Source: Atrina japonica (lineage: Eukaryota; Mollusca; Bivalvia; Pterioida; Pinnidae). Taken from it: a stretch of 64,000 nucleotides of DNA. The translations under genes were made by a program, and so were the position numbers. Below the pieces are notes generated by a model. That model was not told where the DNA came from, did no database searches, and was given only the letters and a program-made list of their open reading frames with translations. Every line of letters begins with the position of its first letter. Positions within the stretch are counted from its first letter, which is position 1. Shown one piece after another: positions 13,518-26,069 of the stretch. The stretch spans positions 1-64,000 of the forward strand of contig BROG01000930.1 of NCBI GenBank assembly GCA_030159075.1, in the 5' to 3' direction.

Positions 13518-13953
13518 CCTGTGATTATTTATAGATTATCATTCTGTATCTAGATAAGTACCTGTAATTATCTATAGATTATCATTCTGTATTTAGATAA
13601 GTACCTGTAATTATCTATAGATTATCATTCTGTATCTAGATAAGTACCTGAAATTATCTATAGATTATCATTCTGTATCTAGATAAGAACCTGTAACTAT
13701 TTATAGATTATCATTCTGTATCTAGATAAGTACCTGTAATTATCTATAGATTATCATTCTGTATCTAGATTAGAACCTGTAACTATTTATAGATTATCAT
13801 TCTGTATCTAGATAAGTACCTGTAATTATCTATAGATTATCATTCTGTATCTAGATAAGAACCTGTAACTATTTATAGATTATCATTCTGTATCAAGGTA
13901 AGTACATGTATTACTTTATAGATTATTTTCTGTATCAAGATTAGTACCTGTAA
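13518..13953. repeat. 43-bp tandem array, about 10 units, reaching the last coding exon
   Basis: About ten units of 43 bp. On the minus strand each unit carries TTACAGGTACTTATC or a close variant. Variants with agaacctgtaactattt alternate with agtacctgtaattatct in the middle units, giving an 86-bp higher-order period. The final unit merges into the donor region of the last coding exon of TNPO1. Confidence 0.93.
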
Positions 13954-13964
13954 GGTCTGTTAGG

Positions 13965-14072
13965 TCACACGTTGTAGTGTAAGGCTAGCCGCTCCCTAAG
14001 GGGTTGTGGAAATTGATCAGAGAACTTTGTCCAGTTCTCTTCACCCACTTGATTCTTGAAGCCATGTAAAAT
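13965..14072 (-). CDS. TNPO1: TNPO1 last coding exon with stop
   Basis: Acceptor ctttttcag opens 35 codons, [20 protein letters not shown] then [15 protein letters not shown], and a TGA stop at 13965-13967. This is the conserved C-terminus of transportin (human ...FPLPLKERLAAFYGV). Seventeen bases beyond the stop is a donor-like CTTACAG|gtacta at 13947/13948, so the exon probably ends at 13948 and the 3' UTR is spliced. A stop this close to the junction would not be expected to trigger nonsense-mediated decay. Confidence 0.96.
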   Translation of the reverse strand: MLHGFKNQVGEENWTKFSDQFPQPLRERLALHYNV

Positions 14073-14132
14073 CTGAAAAAGAAAACAATCACATAGATAT
14101 ACATCTGAAATATATTTATAAAAGATTAAGAC

Positions 14133-14290
14133 AAAACATCACAAATACTAAAAACTGTTTGAAAGTATAAGAATTCAAATTCATTGTCATTTGACTTCAG
14201 TTGGGAAATATTAACAGTAAATTGGTAGAAAATGAGGATTTTGGGGGGCATCAGGAATGGGGCTTTATTTGGGTTGAACATACCTGCATT
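14133..14290. repeat. Partial copy of the CAGGGATTTTCCAC MITE family
   Basis: Shares actgtttgaaa, atttgacttcagttgggaaa and atggggctttatttg with the elements at 54596 and 57413. Terminal repeats are not both present. Confidence 0.55.
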
Positions 14291-14439
14291 AAATGCTTTT
14301 GAAAATCAAGTCAAAAGCCATGGTCAAAGCCTCCAGCTTTTGTAACTATAGAACAGTGTGGTGGCCACAGGAATATGCAATGAATTATCCATGTGCTATA
14401 CAGGTCATTTTCAAGATAAACATCACCAGCTGTAGGTGA

Positions 14440-14710
14440 GATGCCAGAACAACTGACATGCTATGGACTGATGCCAGCAATGGTTCTTTAATGTGCCACA
14501 ACTGCTATGACAAAAGATCTTGGTTTTAGGTCTCATCTGATTGACCTATGACCTTCACATCTTATGCAAAGTTCTTGGTGTTGGAACAGTCACTGCCAAG
14601 TCTTAGCCATGACCCAGTTTTAGAAATTGAATCTGTGACCTTCCCTTCTTATGCCTAGTCTTAGCCATGAACCAGTTCTAGAAATTGAACCTGGGACCTT
14701 CTACTTTTAA
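14440..14710 (-). mobile_element. SINE, degenerate
   Basis: Contains the ggttctttaatgtgcca core also seen in the SINE at 26590 (ggttctttaacatgcc). Read on the minus strand, a B-box-like cccaggttcaatttc lies at the high-coordinate end. An internal duplication (cttagccatgaaccagttct) is present. Confidence 0.6.
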
Positions 14711-15077
14711 GATGAGCCTTTTACAGCTATACAACAGTAAAGCCTTTACAGCTATACAACAGTAAGCAGTTTTCATACCAATGTATAAAAAAATTGTGCT
14801 ATTATGTTTTACTACATGTAATGCACATTTGGACCTGTCTTAAGAGATAATAGAATGTTACATGAGTGTGATGGGTGGAACAGGCAATCTTTACTTGAGT
14901 GCCAGAATCTTGTTGTCCAATCCATGGGTTTTCCGAGAATTGGACTTTCAGATTCTTACCATGAGGGTTGAGACTTCCCTTTCCACTCAACACACGTTTG
15001 ATTATTTTTCTTCCATGCTTGAAACACATGTTTATGCACATCAATAGAATCTGACACAACTTATAATATTCCCATCA

Positions 15078-15170
15078 TCTATGTTACAAAATTACAGAGT
15101 GATGTCATAGCGCATGTAGCTTGTCTACACCAAAGGGTGTGGACAGAGAAATTCTGGCTTGGCAAAATGG
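15078..15170 (-). repeat. Single-unit relative of the 28-bp array at 37.8 kb
   Basis: On the minus strand it reads ttttgccaagccagaatttc, tctgtccacaccctttggtg and then acaagctacatgcgctatga. This matches, in inverted orientation, the right edge of the 38-kb array and its flank (caccctacggtgtacacaaa), but with one unit only. Confidence 0.8.
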
Positions 15171-15388
15171 TAGATATGCCTGTAAAATTTGGGAGAACAA
15201 TCAATGTGCCATTTAAAACTTGTCTCACAAGACAAAATGTCCCTTGAAAAAAGAAAGCTTTGTACAAGAATTATTTAATTAAAAAGTTTTGTAAATGTGG
15301 TCATTCAAGACAGGTGATCTTTCATGAGAGGGGGCTTTAAAGATTGCTTATACTATAAATCTAACACTGATTCATCTACTTTACTCAC

Positions 15389-15563
15389 TTTGAAAAACAT
15401 TTCCTTTAAATCTGCTTTAGGCTGTGACCATGAAGCAACAGCATCACAAAAGAAAATGAAATCCTGGACAACACCCCCGGGATTGACATTGATCATGTGA
15501 CATACACCACGAAATGCAGAGTCCTTCTCTTCATTATCTCTGATATTGCGCAATGATGTGCAC
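15389..15563 (-). CDS. TNPO1: TNPO1 exon: [18 protein letters not shown]...
   Basis: This 175-nt exon encodes (W)[19 protein letters not shown], then [14 protein letters not shown] and ADLKEMFFK. It matches human [20 protein letters not shown] and the [12 protein letters not shown] motif of the last HEAT repeats. The acceptor is ttttattag and the donor AAA|gtgagt (phase 0). Confidence 0.97.
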
Positions 15564-16577
15564 CTAATAAAATGAAATGCAGGACTACAAGTTGACAACA
15601 GTACAAAAGTTTAAATTGAAGACACATTATGTCATTAAATCTTTTTATATCTAACAATAAAACCTTGCATTCAATTCATAATCTTAATATTGTGTAGAAT
15701 CTTAAGTTATGAATTCAAGTTTAAACTCTACACAAACAATACACAACATTATTAGAGATGAAAGTTTCAGTTGGGTCTTGATCATAAGTAAACATGCATT
15801 GTGACACTACATCAACACATTTCTGATACACTTTTGTGTTACAATATTAATCAAAGCTTTTGATAGAAAATCTAATCTAAATACTACTTTATAAGCTACA
15901 ATTGGTCATCATTCTCCCTTAAGCACATCCACAAATGGACAGTAAATTCTAATAAAAGATGTGTTCATTCTCTTGAAATTTTAGGAATTATTTTTAATTG
16001 AGTCAGTCTTCTGATAGTAATCATTTCCTCTTTGATCAGGCCCTGCTATGGCTTACCTAGTTACATAAATAAATGATGAAATGTGACCATCATCTGGCAG
16101 CTTCAAATATTAAGATTTACAGACAAGCTATTTTAGAATAAAAAGTTAGTTATGAAGTAAGAGGCCTTTAAGTTTTAACTAAAGTAAAACTGTTTAACAA
16201 CACACCTATTTTTTACCTTGCTGATTCATCCCATTCTTTACCACATCTATTCCTAAACAATTAATGGACTTTACCTAAAATCAATGACATAGGCTAGTCC
16301 AGATGTGTCTTCAGTGGTGGAGTTAACACGAAACTGTGCATTATACTTGTGTTCTACCAATTAATTCAATACCAACTTTTGAATTTTCAAAACTTTAGCT
16401 AAAATAATAAACCAACATTTTGATTTTACAAAATAAAAACACCAAATTCTAAGAATAAAATCTTGTGCAAGGAGAATGACAACCAAAGTAAAACAAAAAC
16501 ATGTTTCGCATAAGACATATTATACATGAAAACTAAAAAAATATCTACATTTGAAATGAAAAAGAAAAGTTACACAC

Positions 16578-16653
16578 CACTGCCGTATAAACTGTTGTAA
16601 CATAGGAGCAACTTCTTGTGGGCATACTAAACCAAGGCGACCAATTGTTATGG
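16578..16653 (-). CDS. TNPO1: TNPO1 exon: [18 protein letters not shown]...
   Basis: This 76-nt exon encodes (A)[18 protein letters not shown] then QQFIRQ and two bases of Trp. It matches human [20 protein letters not shown]. The acceptor is attacatag. The donor TG|gtgtgt is weak by consensus, but the codon joins correctly to the next exon (TG|G TGC, giving WC). Confidence 0.95.
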
Positions 16654-17589
16654 CTATGTAATGGAACCACCATGTTCAGACAAGACGGAGACGGGATAAA
16701 GGGAAGAAAAACAGAGAAAGACAACGAGTCAACAAAAAATTTACAAGCAAATCAAATTTCATTTCATTCACACAAGTTATATTATATATGTAATTTTAAT
16801 AAAAATATTTTCATAAGGACTAATGCAACTAAATACATGAAGAAAATATCTTGTGCTGTAATGAAATAAAGAATACAGATGTAAATATATATACACTTAT
16901 CCAAAATAATAGAAACTTTACTGTAAAAGTAACATATTTAGACATAATAACATCACAACATATATACAAAAATCAACACTTGAATGCTACTTATCATTTA
17001 CAACCATTTGGACATGTTGATGGTTTTGCTTTGATGTGTTTTTGAATTTCTGAGCAATTTGCAATACAATTAAGGAAACCTCAGATTTAATCTAGACATA
17101 TGACACACAATTGCACATTCTACCATAGCTGGATGCATATTGCTATACTTTATTTTTTGTATGCGAATTCTGTGAAAACATTCCAGATTGAGAATCAAGA
17201 TTGGACATTCAAACACTCAGGAACATATTATGGTCTGATTTTTTTAATTTCAGATATTCTCGAATCAGACCAAACAAGACAAACTGTAGGATCTTCTTTG
17301 TAAATTAAGAAATTTTTGGGTGTCTAGATATGTTTTGCCTAACTGTACACGTCACACAATCAGATAAAGATACTGCAAATAAGATGCAGCAGACATGTAT
17401 GATGTCAATAAACACCGTCAGAGCAAGTATTTTAACTTAAGTCTACAAATTTAGTTAAAACTGTGGAATCTAAATATAGAAACACTACCTATTCCTGTGT
17501 AGGAAGACGTTACAATGCAGAAACAACAAACATTCTGTGAGTACTGATAAATCATTTCATGTCCCCTACCTACAAAACCATAATTTAGT

Positions 17590-17603
17590 CCCCCCCCCCC
17601 CCA
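17590..17603. repeat. Poly-C run
   Basis: A run of about 14 C residues in the intron. Its length is likely to be unreliable in sequencing. Confidence 0.9.
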
Positions 17604-18038
17604 TTATGAATTGTTTATAGTCTTGTTACTCTCCAGCCTGCTAATTCAACATTCGTAATACAAAAATAATGATTATGAATACAGACTGCTCCCTACCTGA
17701 GAAAATAGTTCTAATATAGTGTTACCCTGCTGCTATGATCCTTTCCTTTACAATAGGGTTTCCATTAGATTTAGCCATATTTAAATTTTCCAAAAAGTCA
17801 AAATGACATACAAGTTGCATGCTTTTATCTCTTCCCACATGGTCTAGAATACTTATGTTTAAACTACAATAATAAAAATCAACTAACTAGAGCTACAACT
17901 TCTGCCAAAGATCACAGGTTTACTAGCTTTTACAAAAAAGACAGTTTCTAAGTAGCAATATTTAAAAAAAAAAAATAACATGTAAAATCCAACACCCAGG
18001 CCAAAATATCAAATACAAAGATCCTTATATTGCCTTAC

Positions 18039-18134
18039 CTGTATTCTCCAGTAGTGTTTTAGGTGTGTTAGGACGATTTATAATGTCAATCAACGGTGTC
18101 AAGACCATAGTTATATAGGGCTGCATGTTGGTGC
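18039..18134 (-). CDS. TNPO1: TNPO1 exon: [14 protein letters not shown]...
   Basis: This 96-nt exon encodes (G)[17 protein letters not shown] then [14 protein letters not shown] plus one base, matching human [16 protein letters not shown]. The acceptor is gtttaacag and the donor G|gtaagg. Confidence 0.96.
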
Positions 18135-18576
18135 CTGTTAAACAGAATTAAGAATAATCTATATGATATAAGATGTGCATGGAAAATATTCTGATTTCAA
18201 GATGATATAATATATATTTATAAATGTAAGTAATACATAACACAAGAGGACTGAAGGGGCTGGGCAGTCACATGGGTCCGTTTTTTCTACTGAACTTTCA
18301 ATCCACAGACTCATGATGTTCAAAATTGTATTAATTGTATGCTGGAGATGAAACATACCAATTTTGAAAAGGTTTAGTTCAAAATGTTCAAAAGTGTGAA
18401 ACACAACAACTAAATCACATAAGTTACTAGTGTGACCAAAAGTTATGATAACATTATTATATAATACAGGTAAACTACATACTTAATTGATCTAATCCTG
18501 TTCGTTTATAAAATACAGTGTTAATATACCAAAGTTAATATCATAACGTGTAGTTTTGCAAAGCAAGAAGATTTAC

Positions 18577-18675
18577 CCATTTTGACTGATATTTCTCCTA
18601 TAGCCCATGTCGCATTGTTGCATACAGAGATAAACTCTGGGTTGAGGTTTGCACCGAGAATTGGCATGAAGTCCG
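18577..18675 (-). CDS. TNPO1: TNPO1 exon: [11 protein letters not shown] cargo-binding repeat
   Basis: This 99-nt exon encodes (A)[18 protein letters not shown] then [14 protein letters not shown] plus one base. The Trp in NATWAIGE corresponds to human W730, a known contact for the N-terminal hydrophobic or basic epitope of PY-NLS cargo. The acceptor is tttacttgcag and the donor G|gtaaat. Confidence 0.97.
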
Positions 18676-21155
18676 CTGCAAGTAAAGAAAAGAAAAACCT
18701 GTGATTAAAGTAGCAACCCACGCTGAACGCCTCGTATCGGTGCGAATTTAACGAAAATCCATAGTCCCTTACTCTAACAGCTTACCTCGCTCAGTTGAAG
18801 CTGGTGAAGTTGTATGAATAAGACATCATTTGAAAGAGCAGAAATTAAATGTTTTATTCATATATAGTTTGTTACAATTATTTTATCATAAAAATGAGTA
18901 ATTACGAGTTGAAAACGAAAAACATTCATAAATGCGGTAATCGCGATAGCATGTTGTTGAAGTCGTCAATTAAACATGAGGAGTACACGTGATTCGGGTT
19001 GCAACAGGTCAAACCTTTATGAATATTGATGAAACTTGCCATCCAATCAGGTGAGATGTTTATCTATGCACCGGAAGTTGTTTTTTACCTGCATCTTAAT
19101 TAGAAGTGTAGTTATTGCCCCTTGAAGTTTTGCTGTTTTAGCACGAAAATTGTCCAGTAAGTCATTAAAAAAAACATATATCAACATTAAATATACATCC
19201 TAAGAATTATTTTGGTATAATTCGCAAGTTTATACGTGAACCTTTTCCCTATTGCATCGCGGCTCAAATGTAGGTCATCTCCATTCATAAAATTTATGTA
19301 GCGCGTCACTTTTGGCGCCATATTGGATTTTTTATGATATTGTTTACAGTTAGATTTCACCACGCAATCATTAAAGAGACATCTGTTAATTAATATGTAC
19401 CAGATTAAAATATCATTCACTACATCGCCAGGTCAGACAGTACGAATACAAAGCATAGCACTCATAGGTCTTCATGAGCTTAACGGTCATCATTCCTGGA
19501 CATACATGACATGTCATGGTAGAGTTTGTGTTTATTCAAAGCATTTGACACATTTACGTCACGGTTTTGTATGAGTAACCAATGGCTGTCAACCAAGAAA
19601 TGGTCAAATGTTATCTCACATTTAAAACGTAAATTTAAATGATGGAACTGATAGATTACCAGTTATGATGAAGAAATATAGAATTTACCTAACTGTAATT
19701 ATAGTACACATGATACTTTATACAATCACAATCATTATATAGACATACAGAAGGTGTAAAAATGTTATCAGAAAATATGGACTTAAAAAGAAGATGAAAC
19801 TCGTGAATTAAGAAATTGGTATTTGTAGTTTTAGATAATCAAATGAGAAAGATGACCAGACGGATAAAGATTGACCAACAAGAATCAGTTACGGTGGTTA
19901 AGAATCAAGCTGTAACCACATATCACCAAGTTGTGTAAATAAATATTGCTGGAAAACAAGTGTGCCCGATAAAATAATTTATTAAATGTATGTCCATAAT
20001 AAAAACTGCATGCCATCAGAATAATCATCAATGAGATCTGAGAATATTCTCAACTTTGTCCACTCAGTCAATCTGATTTTAGGATAAGCAAAAGTTGGGT
20101 AAAGTTTTAGATTTAATTCTTAAGTTTTATGGTTCTGGGCCCTTAGGCCACAAAGTAAACTAGTAATGTTATACCTTGTTGTTTTTAACATCTCAATAGT
20201 TACCCGTTATTATGAAGTAAAAATTGCGATTACACGGATGGAACAACTATTTTCCAATTGCACCCTGAAGGTAGGGGGTAACAAAAAAACTGATGTTTCC
20301 GTGTCACAAAACCCAGGTCAGACAGTACGAATACATAGCATACCACTCACGATGATCATGAGCTAAAAATAATCATCATCCCTGGTTCTTGTGATAAAGC
20401 ACAAGTTCCTTGATGTTTCAACGCGCAAAAGAAACACATATGCCCAAATCATTGAGACTAGGTCTGAATTATTTCATGTATCGTAGGCTAAATATACCAG
20501 ATACTTTATTGTTGCTATAGTCTGTATCAGTTTATTGTTGCTATAGTTACACACAACAGATAAATGAGTATCCTCATCAACTTTATTACTTTCTACTGAA
20601 AATTGGCCTGTGAACATAATCATGAGTGAATACTTTTATTTCTGTCTGTTTTACGAACATGTTTTTTGTAAATTATCAAGTAAATCATTTCATCTGATCT
20701 GACAAATGTGAACTTTGTCCAAACTTGTGCCACTAATTTTCTGTTGTATGTTGTGCTTCAAGTCAAATCTTCCAAGTATTCATATCTTTTATGTCAGAAC
20801 TTCTATTGGCAAACAAAAATTACTTTTATTATTTGTTCCACAGATGTATTACTTTGTATCAAATGGCACTTTATGTTGACTAGAATCAGTCATGTATTAG
20901 GTAGGTGACTCCACAATTGTGATTTACAGAAGTTTACAAGCAGTATATGACATACAAGATTTGGTTAAAACTTATCCAGGTTATCATTTTGTCTATAGGT
21001 CCACCCATCCCTCATCAAGTAAATACATTAACCTAAACACATCAACCCACTTCTTTAGGAAAATATGATAAAAAGTGTTACATAAATATTCAAATGATAT
21101 ACTCCAACACAATACTGTAAGATATGAACAAATATGATGAAATAAATGGCCTTAC
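18676..21155. other. TNPO1: TNPO1 intron (2.5 kb)
   Basis: Contains the direct-repeat pair at 19.4 and 20.3 kb and otherwise no supported feature. Short open frames lack homology. Confidence 0.6.
19425..20390. repeat. Pair of direct repeats in an intron
   Basis: The segment aggtcagacagtacgaatac plus the following catcattcctgg-type sequence at about 19430-19502 recurs at about 20312-20385. The copies are some 880 bp apart. The sequence between them has no frame or RNA gene that I recognise. Confidence 0.7.
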
Positions 21156-21243
21156 CTATGCATGGTTTAACATGCTGAAAGCATGCTTTTGTGAGATCTC
21201 CTAGAAGTGCAAATGAGCTCTGTCTTACTTCCGGCATTGGATC
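21156..21243 (-). CDS. TNPO1: TNPO1 exon: [20 protein letters not shown]...
   Basis: This 88-nt exon encodes [20 protein letters not shown] then CFQHVKPCI plus one base, matching human [20 protein letters not shown]. The acceptor is cttcctacag and the donor G|gtaagg (phase 1). Confidence 0.97.
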
Positions 21244-23204
21244 CTGTAGGAAGTGGCAAGTAGTTTCAGATAACTAGAGGAGAATTAATTACCACTCATA
21301 ACACACATGTCAACAACCAGACAACACAAACGATGCAGAAAAACAACTAGCTACATTTGTTAAACAACAGAGCCAAACAAACATTGAGTCATCTTTGGGA
21401 ATCAAAACCTACTACTTTGTTCTCCCATCTACAAGGTATTTTTTTTAGTCTTTGAACCCATTAACTCCTAAAGATACATTTGGACGGGTTTAAGTCATTG
21501 ATTTACAGAAGACTCCATTGTTTTTTTAAAGAAATTTCTTAGTTTTAATCATTCTTCATCTTTGGTACCACTCAAGGTCACTTGAGCGTTTATAATAGAC
21601 AGAATGCCCTATGCTAGGTACCAGGTATGTGTCAAACTCTAAACTTCTTTCAAAACAGAAAGTGACAGTTCTTCACCAAGCACTCAGCAGGTAAAACAAT
21701 TGACAGTCAAAAGTCTTTCAAATGGGACTAAAAATGAAGTTGATATGACACATGAAATAATCCTTAATACATCTGCTGAAGTTTAGAGTACAGATCAGAA
21801 TGACATTTCTCTGGTGAGATCTTCGTATGTCAGAGAATACAATGTGTGGACTTGACATAAAACAACAAAATAAATAAGTCTGCGCCATTTACAAGTTTGT
21901 AAAGAACCTGTCTGGAGCAGTTAGGAATTGTTTATATATCAATTCCTGTTGTAAATCTTGGCTTTACTGTACAACTAATAAGAAACTGTAAGACACAGAT
22001 GAATTACAATTGTGCTTTGTCCAATTAATAAAAAGCTTTTGCAATGTTATAGGTAATTAAGATATATCCAACAATTCCGTGTGATCTATCGAGTAACAGA
22101 GAGTAAGAAGGCAATATCTTCTAATACTTTTGGCATCCATGTACAGAAAAATATTTTGGTCACTACATTGTAAGTATTATTACCCATGCATAATCTATTC
22201 TAGGTATTATTTACCCATGCATAATCTTATAAATACAGTGTACTATACAGCAGTGGTCTCCCTTCCCTTTTCCGAAAAATGACAACTCAATGTTTGTATT
22301 TCATTAAAATGAAAAGGTAAGAAATATTACTCTGATCTATTTTAAGAAGGATATTAATATATTAGATATAAGCAACCATTTCCAAGTAACAACCAAAAAC
22401 CCCAACTTTTACAAAACTTGATACTATCATGGAATTGATTACAATGTGTAAAACAGTTACAATACCTCATTACATCATTATTAGAACAAAAAATTACAAT
22501 TATGTTAAAAACAATGGTGGCAAATTTTATGCAAAATATGGTGTAAAACACAGAAAACAAACAGAAGGCACAACTCCAATAGACTATGAAGCTAATGAAG
22601 GCTGAGTAAAGCTCACACTGGTAAAGTCATTCAGGAATTATATATATATATATATGTCAGCAATAGTGCACAAAGGTGAAGGGTTGTGTTATAATGACTG
22701 CATATCACGAACAAAAGAACTTCAACTGTACAGACAACTTTAACATAATCAAACATTTAACATTCCATTGTTGTAGGGTTATCAAATATATATACAAGAC
22801 AGGAAGAAAATAAAGATGGAAATATATACTTATATATTGCCTAACATTCCTTGAAAATGCAGTAACTTTGACAATTCAAAAAATCAGCACCTCCTACCTT
22901 TGTGCAATTAATTTCAATCTATACACTTTACACTTAAAATTGCTGTGAGCATACCTAAGCAAATTATGACTAGTTTCACATTTGTACAACTAAGTAGTTT
23001 ATTTCCATGTCAATAGAAAAGTGACCTTAAATCATCTGCTTTTTAATAAGTTGACTTACATGCACAAAATCTTAAGTTACAATATACTAACTGTTTCTAT
23101 TTGTAATAAAGGTAAATTTCTGCTACACCATAATAGTTTCAGCTCTATCAAATAAAAACACCTTCCCTAGTGCTACCCATACCAAAATGAATAAAGAATC
23201 TTAC
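21244..23204. other. TNPO1: TNPO1 intron (2.0 kb)
   Basis: AT-rich intron with a short TA microsatellite near 22640 and a small duplicated acccatgcataatct segment near 22190-22225. Around 21450-21520 is a segment (cattgatttacagaagactc) also found near 60210. Confidence 0.6.
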
Positions 23205-23363
23205 CTGCATACACTGAAACAGTAGTTTCAGGATGTTGCTATTGGCTACTAAAGCCTCAATGTGATGTTCCAATCCTTCTGCCAGACCACTCAGTAAGTC
23301 CAAAGCCACAATCATGAAGTCTTTATCTGGTGGGTCATACTGCTCTGGCTGATTTATGTTAGC
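23205..23363 (-). CDS. TNPO1: TNPO1 exon: [19 protein letters not shown]...
   Basis: This 159-nt, phase 0-0 exon encodes [40 protein letters not shown] and [13 protein letters not shown]. It matches the human segment [20 protein letters not shown]. The acceptor is ttgattccag and the donor CAG|gtaaga. It is interrupted in other frames and is identified by homology and splice sites. Confidence 0.97.
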
Positions 23364-24498
23364 CTGGAATCAAAAGTGTTTATATAAAAATATTTGAAAA
23401 TATGAAACAAGGATTTCAGAAAAGGGAGTGTTTTTTTGTTTTTTGTTTTAAACATTTGGCCAATTGCTAACAGGATTGCCAAATCAATGCCTTGATGTAG
23501 TATCCTACTTTCCCCTATGTCATGCTTGGTGAAATTAATTTCATTCATTTATGGTCAATTACCAAGATAGACCTTCATCTAAATATATATATCCCTTAAC
23601 TGATAAATAAAGAAATGTTTGTTTAGGTTCAACAGTTAAGTAGAAAGTCCAATGTAATGAACTGACACACCTAAATAACATGCCTTCCCCTTTTCTATCT
23701 AAGTAGCAGAAAAACCTCTTTTGCAGTGATATGAAATGCCATAGTCAGTCTGTCAAGCATTTTTTGGCTAAAAAAAATTAGGAAATCAGAAGGATTTTAG
23801 TTCAAATATTATTAATAATACCAAATTTAAAGTTTTACAAAAGAGGCCAAAACAAGTGCCCAAGAAGATCATTTCTGTCAATAAGACTTCATCAGTTGAG
23901 CTTGAATTGAATATAGATATATATTTCCAAAATAAAATCAGAAGATCAGGAAATTTTTCTATGTAAAAATAATAAATCCATGCACCCCCCACCCCCCCAA
24001 AAAAATGACCACCTTTCTTGCCTTTAAAGCTTGCTTTCAAGAAATTGGCCATAATATAGCTGGCAACAAATGAGTTATAAGAACAAATGTCAGTGACATT
24101 TATAGAAACAACTGTCACAATTCAAATGTTAATAGCAACCTAACCTCATATCATAACTTACCCATAAAAAGGTGAACTTTTATGCTCAAAAACAATTTCA
24201 ACATATCTTTAAGTTCTTTTATATGGAAGAAAAAGTTCAAAATCAGGAGTTATCAAAGTTTATCAGAGTAATTCAGAAACTCCTCAAAATCAGGAGTCGC
24301 TTGACAGGCTTCTAAAGAATTTTTCATTCTAAACAATATTTCAAATTACTGACCTTCCATTAACACACAAAACAAACCAAATAAGTATAAATAAAAACTG
24401 AGAAAAGAACAAAAGCAAAAGGAGTACTTGATAATACAAAAAAGAATAAATCTTTTACTAGTGGATACTTGAAAACCATTAATGATAAAAATACTCAC
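23364..24498. other. TNPO1: TNPO1 intron (1.1 kb)
   Basis: I see nothing beyond AT-rich sequence. A 110-codon minus-strand frame near 23.8-24.1 kb has no homology and low-complexity composition. Confidence 0.6.
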
Positions 24499-24606
24499 AA
24501 AATTCTGATTTAATGTTTGTTCCACCAGCGACACACAACGTTGATAAACCGGTTCACAATATGGCAAAAATCCTGACTGTAAGGCTGTAGCTACACTCGA
24601 CAAACA
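24499..24606 (-). CDS. TNPO1: TNPO1 exon: [20 protein letters not shown]...
   Basis: This 108-nt, phase 0-0 exon encodes [36 protein letters not shown], matching human [20 protein letters not shown]. The acceptor is aatttacag and the donor TTT|gtgagt. Confidence 0.97.
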
Positions 24607-25253
24607 CTGTAAATTACATAATATAGAAGTCAATTGAATTATCCTGACAAGAAATAACAAACATCAGAAAGGTCTACTTGTAACAGAGACTGTCACATGA
24701 AGTCCCTCAAAGAGGCAGACACTACACTTGCCCATCATCAGACCCATAAAGATTCATTAGAACTTGGCAGACAAGTATTGAAAAATGCGTTTGAAAATTA
24801 AATCCTATCCAAGGCTTATTGTTCAGCAAATCAGAAAAATCTGTCCCAAAGGCACATTTACCCTAACACAATGCTACTTCCATAAAATTCCATTAGGATC
24901 TAGCAAATTGTTTTTGAGAAATGTGTCAGACAAATTAAATCAAGCAATAAAGTGTAGTATGTGCTATGGCATGCAAGTTTATTTGATGTATGAGCAGAAG
25001 CAGGTAAATATGAACTCAACCAATCTTCTTAATCTGACGCCAATGACAAGTTGGTAAAATAAGTCCGTCCCCTCCCCCCTTTGTAGAGGCAAGCTAAGAA
25101 TATTGCTGTAACAATATTCAACAATCTGTTAATATCATATCTACCAGTCATAGACATTTTTTGAAAACTGATATTTGGTAAGAAAAATGTTGTGAGATGT
25201 AAAAGTGAAAAACAATTGGTTACATTCTAAGTAACAGAATAGCAGATTTTTAC

Positions 25254-25340
25254 CTCTAACAAAGGGAAAAGATCCTTGTCTTCATCTTTCAGTATGTTCC
25301 ATTTCTGTATTAGAGGTGGCATCAACATATTTACATATTC
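25254..25340 (-). CDS. TNPO1: TNPO1 exon: cargo-site tryptophan (PPLIQKWN)
   Basis: This 87-nt, phase 0-0 exon encodes [20 protein letters not shown] then DKDLFPLLE. The Trp in QKWN corresponds to human W460, which lines the PY-motif pocket in Kap-beta2 structures, and it is conserved here. The acceptor is tctttacag and the donor GAG|gtaaaa. Confidence 0.97.
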
Positions 25341-25474
25341 CTGTAAAGATATAAAGCTCATAAACTTTCAACTCATAAAAAGTTTCAGAATAATAAACTG
25401 TGTACAAGTGTCTTCAGTATTATTGATAACAATGAATCCCACTTCAACTCTGATTTGAAATATTGTCTGAATGG

Positions 25475-25685
25475 TGTTTTACGCCACACTCAACAGTCAC
25501 ATGGTGGCAGCCAGTTTTCAATGGTGCCACAGAGAATCCATTACAATGTACTCAGGAAAGAGAGCATCAGCCTTCGGCAAGTAAACTGACAAACTTTGTA
25601 ACAAAACCACCTACGCTGACTAGATAGTTCCATGTGTGCTGCTCCAACCACTCATCCAGAGAGGCCCCAAACTATGATTTGAATT
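25475..25685 (-). mobile_element. tRNA-headed SINE, degenerate
   Basis: Read on the minus strand, the head cctctctggatgagtggttg has a tRNA-like A box, the body shares gttttcaatggtgccacaga with the copies at 41.7 and 47.7 kb, and the tail gtgtggcgtaaaacacc lies at the low-coordinate end. Confidence 0.7.
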
Positions 25686-26069
25686 GACAATGAACTTTAT
25701 ATTCACTCATAATCTAAATGTTCAACTCAACAATTAGGAAGACAATCACTTACATCCTGATTGTTAATGTGTTATTTTGTTTATAGGAATACAATGTTAG
25801 TACCAGATACATCACATTAGGCCATCTTTAAAAATAAATTGTTAGTTTGTTGTAAAGAAACTCAGGATTGTTACCATGAGTAGATAGGTAGGATTTTTTT
25901 TTGGGTGGGAATAGTAAACCATATACATGTTCAATATATGCAATGTGAACATACAGGAAGCCCGATAAAATAAAAAAAATTCATGGATTGGAAAGAAAGA
26001 AAACTGTGTCACAGGTTTTTGGGTGAGTGGGTCACGTAACAACAATTGTTTATGGATGGCCCTACTTAC

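Noticed and set aside
23786..24118. A 110-codon minus-strand frame
   Set aside because: Low-complexity, AT-driven composition inside an intron, and the flanking TNPO1 exons already join in frame.
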